Below are positions 38,813-46,596 of a stretch of DNA of 64,000 bases, in pieces. The position numbers and the translations under genes were made by a program. The DNA lies in NCBI RefSeq assembly GCF_030817175.1, contig NZ_JAUSYY010000001.1:3658001-3722000 (forward strand). Direction: 5' to 3'. This DNA comes from Agromyces ramosus. Lineage in GTDB: Bacteria; Actinomycetota; Actinomycetes; Actinomycetales; Microbacteriaceae. The notes beneath the pieces are model-generated. The model did no database searches, was not told where the DNA came from, and was given only the letters and a program-made list of their open reading frames with translations. Each line of letters opens with the position of its first letter. The stretch's first letter is position 1.

Positions 38813-39625
38813 ATGATCGAGTTCCGCGGTGTCACGAAGCAGTTTCCTGATGGCACGCTCGCCGTCGAAGGCGTCGATATCGTCATCCCGCCGCACCAGA
38901 CGACGGTGCTCGTCGGGTCATCGGGCTCCGGCAAGACGACCCTGCTGCGTATGATCAATCGCATGGTCGATCCGACGGCCGGCCAGGTGCTGATCGACGG
39001 CACGGATGTCGCGACGCTCGATCCCGTGAACCTCCGGCGCGGCATCGGCTACGTGATGCAGAACTCGGGTCTCCTGCCGCATCGCAAGGTCATCGACAAC
39101 GTGGCGACCGTGCCGCTGCTCCGGGGCGTGAGCAAGCGAGCGGCGTACGCGCACGCGCTCGAGCTGCTCGACACCGTGGGACTCGATCGATCGCTCGCCG
39201 ACCGGTATCCGAGTCAGCTCTCGGGCGGGCAACAGCAGCGGGTGGGCGTCGCCCGCGGCCTCGCCGTCGATCCGAACATCCTGCTGATGGACGAGCCCTT
39301 CGGCGCCGTCGACCCCATCGTGCGCGCGGAGCTCCAGCAGGAGCTGTTGCGGCTGCAGGGCGAACTCGGCAAGACCGTGGTGTTCGTCACTCACGACATC
39401 GACGAGGCGTTCCTGCTCGGCGACCAGGTGGTCATCATGCAGCAGGGCGGACAGATCTCGCAGGCGGCCTCCCCGGCCGAGATCCTCGCGGCGCCGGCCG
39501 ACGCCTTCGTGGCGGACTTCGTCGGCGCCGATCGCGGCAAGCGCGCGCTGCACCTCACCGACGTCGGCGGTCGGCAGGTCGTCGTCGATGCCGACGGGCG
39601 TCCGGCCGGGGTGCTGTCGTCGTGA
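38813..39625 (+). CDS. Glycine betaine/choline-type ABC transporter ATP-binding protein
   Basis: A 270-residue ATPase of the OpuCA/ProV family. The Walker A is GSSGSGKTTLL, the Q-loop follows, the signature is SGGQQQR, Walker B is ILLMDEPF, and the H-loop is FVTHD. No CBS domains follow, unlike full-length OpuCA. It heads a four-gene operon with overlapping ends. It probably powers uptake of a quaternary-amine compatible solute during osmotic stress. ATG 38813 has GAGG upstream. Confidence 0.93.
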   Translation: MIEFRGVTKQFPDGTLAVEGVDIVIPPHQTTVLVGSSGSGKTTLLRMINRMVDPTAGQVLIDGTDVATLDPVNLRRGIGYVMQNSGLLPHRKVIDNVATVPLLRGVSKRAAYAHALELLDTVGLDRSLADRYPSQLSGGQQQRVGVARGLAVDPNILLMDEPFGAVDPIVRAELQQELLRLQGELGKTVVFVTHDIDEAFLLGDQVVIMQQGGQISQAASPAEILAAPADAFVADFVGADRGKRALHLTDVGGRQVVVDADGRPAGVLSS

Positions 39626-40311
39626 CCTGGCTGTGGTCGAATCTCGACCTCGTCGGCGAGCTCATCGTCGTGCACCTGGCATTGTCGGTGCCCGCGATCA
39701 TACTGAGCTTCGTGGTGTCGGTTCCGATCGGATGGCTCGCCCACCGGTATCGGTGGTCGCGGGGAGTCCTGCTGTCGCTCTGCGGCCTCCTCTACGCCAT
39801 CCCCTCGGTGGCGCTGCTCATCGCGCTCCCGGTCGTCACCGGGCAGGGTGTGCGGTCACCCCTGAATCTCGTGGTCGCGCTCACGCTCTACGGCATCGCC
39901 GTCATCGTGCGCACCTCGGCCGATGCGTTCGACTCGGTTGAACGCGACATCCGTCAGTCGGCCACCGCGATCGGCTACTCGGAGGTCGGCCGGTTCTGGG
40001 GCGTCGAGCTCCCGCTCGCCGGACCGGTGCTCCTCTCGGGCCTTCGCGTCGTCATCGTGAGCACGGTCAGCCTCGCCACGATCGGCGCGGTGATCGGTGT
40101 GCAGAGCCTCGGAAGCCTCTTCACCGACGGATTCCAGCGAGGAATCCAGGCCGAGGTCATCACCGGCGTCGTCGCGACGATCGCGCTCGCACTCGTGCTC
40201 GATGCGCTGGCGGTGCTCGGCGGGCGGCTGCTCATGCCGTGGACGCGGTCGGCCATCGCAATCGGCCGTGCCGGGGCGGGCACGCCCGCGAAGCAGGCGA
40301 GGGCTGCGTGA
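39622..40311 (+). CDS. ABC transporter permease (OpuCB/OpuCD type)
   Basis: A 229-residue integral membrane permease with about six helices. It has the cytoplasmic EAA-like loop (IRQSATAIGYSEVGRFWGVELPLAGPVLLSGL). GTG 39622 overlaps the ATPase stop (GTGA). With the second permease it forms the translocation channel of the importer. Confidence 0.92.
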   Translation: MTWLWSNLDLVGELIVVHLALSVPAIILSFVVSVPIGWLAHRYRWSRGVLLSLCGLLYAIPSVALLIALPVVTGQGVRSPLNLVVALTLYGIAVIVRTSADAFDSVERDIRQSATAIGYSEVGRFWGVELPLAGPVLLSGLRVVIVSTVSLATIGAVIGVQSLGSLFTDGFQRGIQAEVITGVVATIALALVLDALAVLGGRLLMPWTRSAIAIGRAGAGTPAKQARAA

Positions 40312-41051
40312 ACCTCCTCCTCGACGCCATCGCGTGGATCGTCGACCCGGCCAACTGGACGGGCCCGGGCAGCATCCCCCTGCGCATCTGGGAGCACCTC
40401 TGGGTCGCGGCACTGGTGCTCGTGATCGCCTCGGCCATCGCGTTGCCCATCGGCATGCTCATCGGCCACACCGGGCGCGGAAAGCAGTTCGCCGTCATGA
40501 CCTCCGGCGGCCTGCGTGCACTGCCCACCCTCGGCGCGCTCACCCTCTTCGGTCTCTGGCTCGGCATCGGGCTGCCGGCCCCGGTGATCGCGCTCGTCAT
40601 CCTCGCGATCCCGCCGCTGCTCGCCGGCGCCTATGCGGGATTCGAGTCCGTCGATCGACGCACGATCGACGCCGCCCGCGCCGTGGGCATGAACGAGCCG
40701 CAGGTGGTCGGCAAGGTGGAGCTCCCGCTGAGCCTTCCGATCGTCGTCGGCGGCATCCGGTCGGCGTCGCTCCAGATCATCGCCACGGCGATCCTCGCGG
40801 CGTACATCGCCGACTTCGGGCTCGGACGCCCGATCTTCGAGGGCCTTCGAACCCGTGACTACGGCGAGATGCTCGGCGCCTCGATCCTCGTCATCATCCT
40901 GGCGCTCGTGGTCGACGGAGCGTTCGCGCTCGCCCAGCGCCTCGCGGTGCCGGCAGGCGTGCGGGCGAACCGCACGAGAGAGCTTCGCTCGCGGCCGGCT
41001 CGGCCACGGGCGATCCTGGGGCAACCCATCAATGAAGGGAATCAACAATGA
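40308..41051 (+). CDS. ABC transporter permease (OpuCB/OpuCD type)
   Basis: A 247-residue second permease with about six helices and the conserved loop IDAARAVGMNEPQVVGKVELPLSLPIVVGG. GTG 40308 overlaps the previous stop codon. The C-terminal 35 residues are a basic cytoplasmic tail. Two distinct permeases plus one binding lipoprotein match the OpuC arrangement. Confidence 0.92.
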   Translation: MNLLLDAIAWIVDPANWTGPGSIPLRIWEHLWVAALVLVIASAIALPIGMLIGHTGRGKQFAVMTSGGLRALPTLGALTLFGLWLGIGLPAPVIALVILAIPPLLAGAYAGFESVDRRTIDAARAVGMNEPQVVGKVELPLSLPIVVGGIRSASLQIIATAILAAYIADFGLGRPIFEGLRTRDYGEMLGASILVIILALVVDGAFALAQRLAVPAGVRANRTRELRSRPARPRAILGQPINEGNQQ

Positions 41052-41974
41052 TCACAGCAGGAAGAGGCCGGCTCGCTGCACTCGCAGCGGTCGCGGTCGG
41101 GGCGACAGTGGCCCTGGCAGGGTGCGCATCCGGTGATCCGCTCGACAGCGGATCGGGTGACGGCGATGGTGCTTCGGAAACCATCGTCATCGGCTCGCAG
41201 GAATACTACTCCAACGAGATCATCGCCGAGATCTACGCCCAGGCGCTCGAGGAGAACGGAGTCGACGTCGAGCGGGAATTCCGCATCGGCCAGCGCGAGG
41301 TGTACATCCCCGAGATCGAAGACGGCTCAATCGACGTCTTCCCCGAGTACACGGGCAACCTGCTCCAGTTCTACGTGCCCGACACGACGGCGACGACCAG
41401 TGACGACGTGTACGCCGAACTCGAGGCCTCCCTGCCCGAGGGCCTCCGCGTCCTCGACCAGTCGCCCGCGACCGACCAGGACTCGTACAACGTGACCAAG
41501 GAGTTCTCCGAGGCGAACGGCGTCACGAGCCTCGCCGACCTCGCGAACGTGACGACGCCGATGACGCTCGGCGGCAACTCCGAGCTCGCGACGCGTCCCT
41601 ACGGACCCGAGGGGCTGAAGGAGGTCTACGGAGTCGAGGTCGCGTTCACGCCGATCGAGGACAGCGGCGGCCCGCTCACCCTCAAGGCGCTCGAAGACGG
41701 GCAGGTGCAGCTCGTGAACATCTACAGTGCGAACCCGGCGATCGCCTCGAACGAGCTCGTGACGCTCGAAGACCCCGAGGGGCTGTTCCTGGCGTCGAAC
41801 GTCGTACCCGTCGTGAGCGAGAAGGTCACCGACGAGATCGCCGAGATCATCAACACGGTGAGCGCTGCGCTGACCGCCGAAGACCTCGTGGCACTCAATG
41901 CGCTGAGCGTCGACGAGCAGCAGTCGGCCGATCAGATCGCCAGCGACTGGCTCGCCGAGAAGGCGCTGTTCTAG
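41048..41974 (+). CDS. Glycine betaine/choline-type substrate-binding lipoprotein
   Basis: A 308-residue binding protein of the OpuAC/OsmF family. The signal peptide ends in the lipobox LAGC (cysteine at about residue 26), so it is lipid-anchored and processed by LspA. VIGSQEYYSNEIIAEIYAQ starts the mature fold, and DVFPEYTGNLL and NIYSANPAI are typical ligand-site regions. ATG 41048 overlaps the permease stop. The preferred solute cannot be told from the sequence. The stop overlaps that of dedA on CTAG. Confidence 0.92.
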   Translation: MITAGRGRLAALAAVAVGATVALAGCASGDPLDSGSGDGDGASETIVIGSQEYYSNEIIAEIYAQALEENGVDVEREFRIGQREVYIPEIEDGSIDVFPEYTGNLLQFYVPDTTATTSDDVYAELEASLPEGLRVLDQSPATDQDSYNVTKEFSEANGVTSLADLANVTTPMTLGGNSELATRPYGPEGLKEVYGVEVAFTPIEDSGGPLTLKALEDGQVQLVNIYSANPAIASNELVTLEDPEGLFLASNVVPVVSEKVTDEIAEIINTVSAALTAEDLVALNALSVDEQQSADQIASDWLAEKALF

Positions 41975-42690
41975 CGGTTCGCGTCGAGATTCGAGGGGTC
42001 GGATGCCGCGGCATCCGGCCCCTCGCGGTCGTCGAGCGTGTGCGAGCTCGCCGATGCCGCCATGTGCTTCGCCTCGGAGCGCACGATGAGCTTCTTCGCA
42101 CCCCAGACGGCGAGGAGGAACACCACGATCACGCCGACGAACACGTAGCCGGCCCAGTGCAACTCGCGACTCACCTCGCGGTAGCTGCCAGCCGCGAGTG
42201 ATCCGACGGTGACGTAGGCGAACGCCCAGATGACGCACGCCGGGATGGTCCACGCGATGAACTTGCGGTAGCGCATCGTGCTCATGCCGACCGTGAGCGG
42301 GATGAGCGAGTGGAGCACGGGCAGGAACCGCGAGATGAAGATCGCGGGGCCGCCGCGACGATCGAGGTAGCGCTGCGCCCGTTGCCAGTTGTCTTCGCCG
42401 AGCCGCTGTCCGAGCCGTGAGTGCTGGATGTGCGGGCCGAACCAGCGCCCGAGCCCGAACCCGATGCTCTCGCCGATGAGCGCACCGATGATGACCGTGA
42501 TGACGAGCGCGAAGTACTCGCCGGCGCCGTCGACCGCCGTCGACGCGACGAGCACGATGGTGTCGCCGGGCACGACGAGCCCGATGAGCACCGAGGTCTC
42601 GAGCATGATGCCGAGCCCGGCGAGCAGGGTGCGGGTGACCGCGTCGACGCTCTGCACGGTGCTCAGGATCCAGTCGAGGATCTCGTTCAT
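41971..42690 (-). CDS. DedA family membrane protein
   Basis: A 239-residue polytopic DedA/SNARE-associated protein. ETSVLIGLVVPGDTIVLVAST near the start and the ISRFLPVLHSLIPLTVGMSTMRYRKF motif, with its conserved F/Y-x-R and membrane-embedded proline, are characteristic. Members act as flippases or scramblases for undecaprenyl phosphate and phospholipids. A charged, Ser/Asp-rich C-terminal tail contains the opu/dedA hairpin in its DNA. ATG 42690 lies 6 nt after a TACGCT box, with no Shine-Dalgarno. Confidence 0.92.
   Translation of the reverse strand: MNEILDWILSTVQSVDAVTRTLLAGLGIMLETSVLIGLVVPGDTIVLVASTAVDGAGEYFALVITVIIGALIGESIGFGLGRWFGPHIQHSRLGQRLGEDNWQRAQRYLDRRGGPAIFISRFLPVLHSLIPLTVGMSTMRYRKFIAWTIPACVIWAFAYVTVGSLAAGSYREVSRELHWAGYVFVGVIVVFLLAVWGAKKLIVRSEAKHMAASASSHTLDDREGPDAAASDPSNLDANR
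41992..42025. terminator. Large hairpin in the convergent importer/dedA junction
   Basis: Two 17-nt arms (41992-42008 and 42009-42025) pair at 16 positions plus one T-G wobble. The core is the palindrome CGGATGCCGCGGCATCCG. It starts 18 nt after the importer stop codon and lies inside the last codons of dedA. There is no T run. It probably ends the importer transcript. Confidence 0.6.
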
Positions 42691-42696
42691 CGTTCG

Positions 42697-42702
42697 AGCG
42701 TA
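42697..42702 (-). promoter_or_regulatory. -10 box, leaderless dedA mRNA
   Basis: TACGCT on the minus strand ends 6 nt before ATG 42690. The spacing fits transcription starting at the initiation codon. Confidence 0.45.
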
Positions 42703-42729
42703 TCGGCGCCCGGCCGAGGCCGCGTCAGA

Positions 42730-43680
42730 CTAGGGGAGGATTCCGAGCATCGCGATGCCGGCGACGACGGGCACGGCGACCAGGGCGACGGATGCCACGA
42801 GCACCGCGACTCGGACGCCGCTGCCGAGCGGCGCGGCGTCACCGTCACGGTCGCCGCCGTCGAGTCGCGCAAGCCGCGCCGTGAGCATCTCGGCGTCGGG
42901 CGCCACGCCGCCGGTGTCGGCGTAGGCGCCGGGTTCACCGCCGCTGCCGAGCCGCAGCAGCGCCGAGCGGAGCGCAGCATCGCCGGCAGTCCGGCGTGCG
43001 CCGTCGTCGGCGAGCATCTCGGTGAGCACGACGACCGAGCGCTCCGCGCGATTCGCGATCGGGAACCAGGGGAGGGCGCTGTGCCATGCCCGGAACGCGA
43101 GCAGCACGAGGTGATGGAGTTGTTCGAGGTGCGCGCGCTCGTGGGCGATGACGGCGGCGAGCTCCCGAGGCTCGAGGGTGCGCACGAGGCCCTCGGTGAG
43201 CACGGTCGTCGTGCGGATGCCCGGCACGCAATAGGCCAGCGGCACCGGATGGGCGAGGACGCGCGTGCCGGGCTCGCCCGGCATCGGGTCGCTCAGGAGG
43301 TCGATCAACTGGTGCTGGCGCCGCCGTTCGCGCTCGGCGCGCACCGCGGTGAGCGCGAGGCTCAGGCCGAGGTGAACGGCGAGACCGGCGGCGAGGGTGA
43401 GGGCTGCGACCTGGATGACGCCGAAGGCGGCCGGCATCGGCCCCGCAGTGAATGCGGGGATGAGGTCGGCGGCCGCGGCAAGGAGAGAACCCGCCGGTGC
43501 CGCTCCGAAGGCGATGAGGGATCCGATCATCGACAGACCGCCGGCGAGCGCGATCGCCTGCCACAGTCCGAGCGCAACCGCGGGGGAGCGTGCGGGCCAC
43601 GCCGCTCGCGAGAGCGCCACCGGGATCGGCCACGCCAGGGCGACCGCGAGCACGCCGAGGATGACGGCGATGGCGAGCAT
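42730..43680 (-). CDS. M56 family membrane metallopeptidase (BlaR-like)
   Basis: A 316-residue integral membrane protease. Four hydrophobic segments flank a cytoplasmic zinc protease domain with HERAH (HExxH) and a downstream glutamate in VLTEMLADDGAR. It lacks the extracellular penicillin-binding sensor domain of full BlaR1/MecR1. It therefore resembles the short actinobacterial partner of BlaI (Rv1845c type). It starts 2 bp after the blaI stop, so the two are one operon. It is expected to cleave or relieve the BlaI repressor in response to an unknown envelope signal. Confidence 0.9.
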   Translation of the reverse strand: MLAIAVILGVLAVALAWPIPVALSRAAWPARSPAVALGLWQAIALAGGLSMIGSLIAFGAAPAGSLLAAAADLIPAFTAGPMPAAFGVIQVAALTLAAGLAVHLGLSLALTAVRAERERRRQHQLIDLLSDPMPGEPGTRVLAHPVPLAYCVPGIRTTTVLTEGLVRTLEPRELAAVIAHERAHLEQLHHLVLLAFRAWHSALPWFPIANRAERSVVVLTEMLADDGARRTAGDAALRSALLRLGSGGEPGAYADTGGVAPDAEMLTARLARLDGGDRDGDAAPLGSGVRVAVLVASVALVAVPVVAGIAMLGILP

Positions 43681-43682
43681 CG

Positions 43683-44057
43683 TCAGGATCGCGCGAGATC
43701 GTCGAGGAGCCTGCGCAACGTTGCGGCCTCACCGTCGCTCGCGGTGCCGACGAAGCGGGCGAGTGCCGCATCGCGATCGCTCGCACGATCGAGGACCTCG
43801 TGCATGAGCTCGGCGGTGTGCTCCTCGCGGCTGAGGAGCGCGCGGTAACGGTGCGGACGCACGTCGCGAGCCCGGGTGACGAAGCCCTTGCGCTCGAGTC
43901 GCGAGAGCACGGTGAGCACGGTGGTGATCGCGACGGCATGGCCGGGCTCGTCGCCGCGGAGGGCGAGCGAGTCGCGAAGCTCGTTCGACGTGAGGGCGCC
44001 GTCGTTCGACCAGAGCACCTCCATCACGGAGCGTTCGAGATCGCCGAGACTCGCCAT
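43683..44057 (-). CDS. BlaI/MecI/CopY family transcriptional repressor
   Basis: A 124-residue penicillinase-repressor family protein. The winged helix (LGDLERSVMEVLWSNDGALTSNELRDSL..VAITTVLTVLSRLERKGFVTRARD..HRYRALLSREE) occupies residues 4-80 and a dimerisation helix region follows. It lies directly opposite cydA, and two palindromes sit between the two starts. ATG 44057 follows a TAGTCT box by 6 nt, suggesting a leaderless, autoregulated mRNA. Confidence 0.94.
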   Translation of the reverse strand: MASLGDLERSVMEVLWSNDGALTSNELRDSLALRGDEPGHAVAITTVLTVLSRLERKGFVTRARDVRPHRYRALLSREEHTAELMHEVLDRASDRDAALARFVGTASDGEAATLRRLLDDLARS

Positions 44058-44063
44058 GGCTCC

Positions 44064-44069
44064 AGACTA
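44064..44069 (-). promoter_or_regulatory. -10 box, leaderless blaI-family mRNA
   Basis: TAGTCT on the minus strand ends 6 nt before ATG 44057. Palindrome 1 (44088-44104) overlaps where the -35 element would lie. Confidence 0.55.
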
Positions 44070-44087
44070 CCGTCGGAACGCCAGATG

Positions 44088-44104
44088 TTCTACGCTGTGT
44101 AGAA
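44088..44104. promoter_or_regulatory. Operator palindrome 1, blaI-cydA gap
   Basis: TTCTACGCTGTGTAGAA is a perfect inverted repeat of TTCTAC around a 5-bp centre. It is the best candidate binding site for the adjacent BlaI-family repressor. Confidence 0.7.
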
Positions 44105-44110
44105 AGCGAG

Positions 44111-44127
44111 TTCTACGCATTGTAGAA
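44111..44127. promoter_or_regulatory. Operator palindrome 2, blaI-cydA gap
   Basis: TTCTACGCATTGTAGAA repeats the same half-sites 23 bp from palindrome 1, about two helical turns. It lies 37 bp before the cydA start, placed to block cydA transcription. Confidence 0.7.
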
Positions 44128-44164
44128 CTGTAGCCGCGGCCGGCGGCGCGTGAAAGGGGCATCC

Positions 44165-45577
44165 GTGAACGAACTGCTCGATCCGCTCCTGCTCGCCCGT
44201 TGGCAGTTCGGGCTGACGACGGTCTATCACTTCCTCTTCGTGCCGCTCACGATCGGCCTCGCGACCACCGCCGCCGTCTTCCAGACCGCCTGGTATCGCA
44301 CCGGCAAGGCGGAGTACCTCGGCATCACGAAGTTCTTCGGCTCGATCTTCCTCATCAACTTCGCCATGGGCGTCGTCACCGGCATCGTGCAGGAATTCCA
44401 GTTCGGCATGAACTGGTCGGAGTACTCGCGCTTCGTCGGCGACGTGTTCGGTGCCCCGCTCGCACTCGAAGGGCTGCTCGCGTTCTTCTTCGAGGCGACG
44501 TTCATCGGCCTCTGGATCTTCGGCTGGGACAAGCTCCCGCGTGGCGTGCACCTCGCCACGATCTGGGCGACCGCCGTCGGCTCCATCGCCTCTGCGTACT
44601 TCATCATCGCGGCGAACGCGTTCATGCAGAACCCCGTCGGCTACGAGATGAACGCCGAGAAGGGCCGCGCCGAGCTCGTCGACATCGGCGCCCTGCTCAC
44701 CAACCCGGTGGCGGTGGCCGCGTTCCCGCACACCATCGCGGCGAGCTTCATGGTCGCGGCCGGGCTCGTCATCAGCGCCGCGGCGTGGCACCTCGCGCGC
44801 AACCAGCACCTCGACACCATGCGGCCCGCGCTGAAGTTCGGCCTCTGGGTCATGGTGGGCGCCGGCATCCTGACGACCGTCTTCGGCGACCAGCTGAGCC
44901 TCGCGATGGTCGCGACCCAGCCGATGAAGATGGCCGCGGCCGAAGCCACCTACGAGACGGTGTGCGGAGCGGATGCCTCGTTCTCGCTCTTCACGCTCGG
45001 CACGCCCGATGGCTCCAGCGAGCTCTTCTCGATCCGCGTGCCCTATCTGCTCTCGTTCCTCTCGACCCACACGTTCGACGGGTGCGTCGAGGGCATCAAC
45101 GACCTGCAGGGCCAGTACGAGATGCTCTACGGGCCGGGCGACTACACGCCGATCATCTGGATCACCTACTGGTCGTTCCGCTGGATGATCGGGCTCGGCA
45201 TGGCGCACGTGCTCGTCGCGGTGATCGGCCTCTGGCTCACGCGCAAGGGGCGCATGCCGAAGCGGCCCTGGGTGTGGAAGATCGCGATCTGGAGCTTCCC
45301 GCTCTCACTCGCGGCGATGATCGTCGGCTGGATCTTCACCGAGATGGGCCGGCAGCCGTGGATCGTGTTCAGCCTGCTGCCGACCGAGTCGGCGGTGTCG
45401 CCGAACGTGACCGGGCTCGACGTGCTCATCTCGCTCGTCGCCTTCACCCTGGTCTACGGCACGCTCGCGGTGGTCGAGGCCCGACTCGTGGTGCGCGCCA
45501 TCCGCAACGGTCCGCCCGAGGTCGGCGAGCCCGACCCCGAGACCGGCCGCGTCGAACCGGCCACGACCGTCTACTAG
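44165..45577 (+). CDS. cydA: Cytochrome bd ubiquinol oxidase subunit I
   Basis: A 470-residue membrane haem protein, the quinol-oxidising subunit of the high-affinity terminal oxidase. The early histidine in LLLARWQFGLTTVYHFLF and GRQPW in FTEMGRQPWIVFS are diagnostic. About nine helices are visible, and the Q loop is of the short type. GTG 44165 is chosen because AAGGGG lies correctly before it. GTG 44150 is also open. The BlaI-type operators just upstream suggest repression until a signal is received. Confidence 0.96.
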   Translation: MNELLDPLLLARWQFGLTTVYHFLFVPLTIGLATTAAVFQTAWYRTGKAEYLGITKFFGSIFLINFAMGVVTGIVQEFQFGMNWSEYSRFVGDVFGAPLALEGLLAFFFEATFIGLWIFGWDKLPRGVHLATIWATAVGSIASAYFIIAANAFMQNPVGYEMNAEKGRAELVDIGALLTNPVAVAAFPHTIAASFMVAAGLVISAAAWHLARNQHLDTMRPALKFGLWVMVGAGILTTVFGDQLSLAMVATQPMKMAAAEATYETVCGADASFSLFTLGTPDGSSELFSIRVPYLLSFLSTHTFDGCVEGINDLQGQYEMLYGPGDYTPIIWITYWSFRWMIGLGMAHVLVAVIGLWLTRKGRMPKRPWVWKIAIWSFPLSLAAMIVGWIFTEMGRQPWIVFSLLPTESAVSPNVTGLDVLISLVAFTLVYGTLAVVEARLVVRAIRNGPPEVGEPDPETGRVEPATTVY

Positions 45578-45589
45578 GAGGAAACGCGC

Positions 45590-46594
45590 ATGGATCTGTC
45601 GGTGCTCTGGTTCTGGATCGTCGCCTTCCTCTTCATCGGGTACTTCGTGCTCGACGGGTTCGACTTCGGCGTCGGGATGTCGCTGCCCTTCCTCGGCCGC
45701 GACGAGACCGACCGCCGTGTGCTCATCAACACGATCGGACCGGTCTGGGACCTGAACGAGACGTGGGTCATCGTCGCCGGCGCCTCGCTGTTCGCGGCCT
45801 TCCCCGAGTGGTACGCGACGCTCTTCTCGGGGTTCTACCTCGCGTTGCTGCTGATCCTCCTCGCGCTCATCGCGCGCGGCGTCTCGTTCGAGTACCGCCA
45901 CCAGCGGCCCGAGTCGAGGTGGAAGCGATCGTTCGACCGCATGATCATCGTCGGATCCGCCGTGCCGGCGTTCCTCTGGGGGGTCGCGTTCGCGAACATC
46001 GTGCAGGGGGTCCCGCTCGACGCCGGACACAACTACACGGGCACGCTGCTCGATCTCCTGAATCCGTACGCGCTCCTCGGCGGAGCGACGACACTCCTCC
46101 TGTTCTTCACGCACGGCGTCGTCTTCGTCTCACTCAAGACCGAGGGAGAGTTGCGCGAACGCGCACGCCGCCTCGCCGCGCGGTCGGGATTCATCGCGAT
46201 CGTCGTCGCGGCGGCGTTCCTCGCCTGGACGGGGCTCGCATTCGGCGCCCCCTGGTTCTGGGGCTTCGCCGCCGCAGCGGCGATCGCCCTCGTCGCCGGC
46301 TGGCTCGCCAACGCCGGGGGCGCCGAGGGCCTCGCGTTCAGCCTGCTCGCGATCACCACCGCTGCCGCGGTGCTCGCCCTGTTCTCGGCGTTGTTCCCCG
46401 AGGTCATGCCCGCGTCGAACGACCCGGCGAACAGCCTCACGATCGAGAACGCCTCGAGCTCGACCTACACGCTCACCGTCATGAGCTGGACGGCGCTCAT
46501 CTTCTTTCCGCTCGTGCTCGCGTACCAGGGCTGGACCTACTGGGTCTTCCGCAAGCGCGTGACGCGGGCCTCCATCGAAGCCGCAGCGCACTGA
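45590..46594 (+). CDS. cydB: Cytochrome bd ubiquinol oxidase subunit II
   Basis: A 334-residue membrane subunit with about eight helices. LWFWIVAFLFIGYFVLDGFDFGVGM at the start and NTIGPVWDLNETWVI are characteristic of CydB. ATG 45590 has the strong Shine-Dalgarno AGGAGG 12 bp after cydA. It forms the oxidase heterodimer with CydA. Confidence 0.96.
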   Translation: MDLSVLWFWIVAFLFIGYFVLDGFDFGVGMSLPFLGRDETDRRVLINTIGPVWDLNETWVIVAGASLFAAFPEWYATLFSGFYLALLLILLALIARGVSFEYRHQRPESRWKRSFDRMIIVGSAVPAFLWGVAFANIVQGVPLDAGHNYTGTLLDLLNPYALLGGATTLLLFFTHGVVFVSLKTEGELRERARRLAARSGFIAIVVAAAFLAWTGLAFGAPWFWGFAAAAAIALVAGWLANAGGAEGLAFSLLAITTAAAVLALFSALFPEVMPASNDPANSLTIENASSSTYTLTVMSWTALIFFPLVLAYQGWTYWVFRKRVTRASIEAAAH

Positions 46595-46596
46595 CC

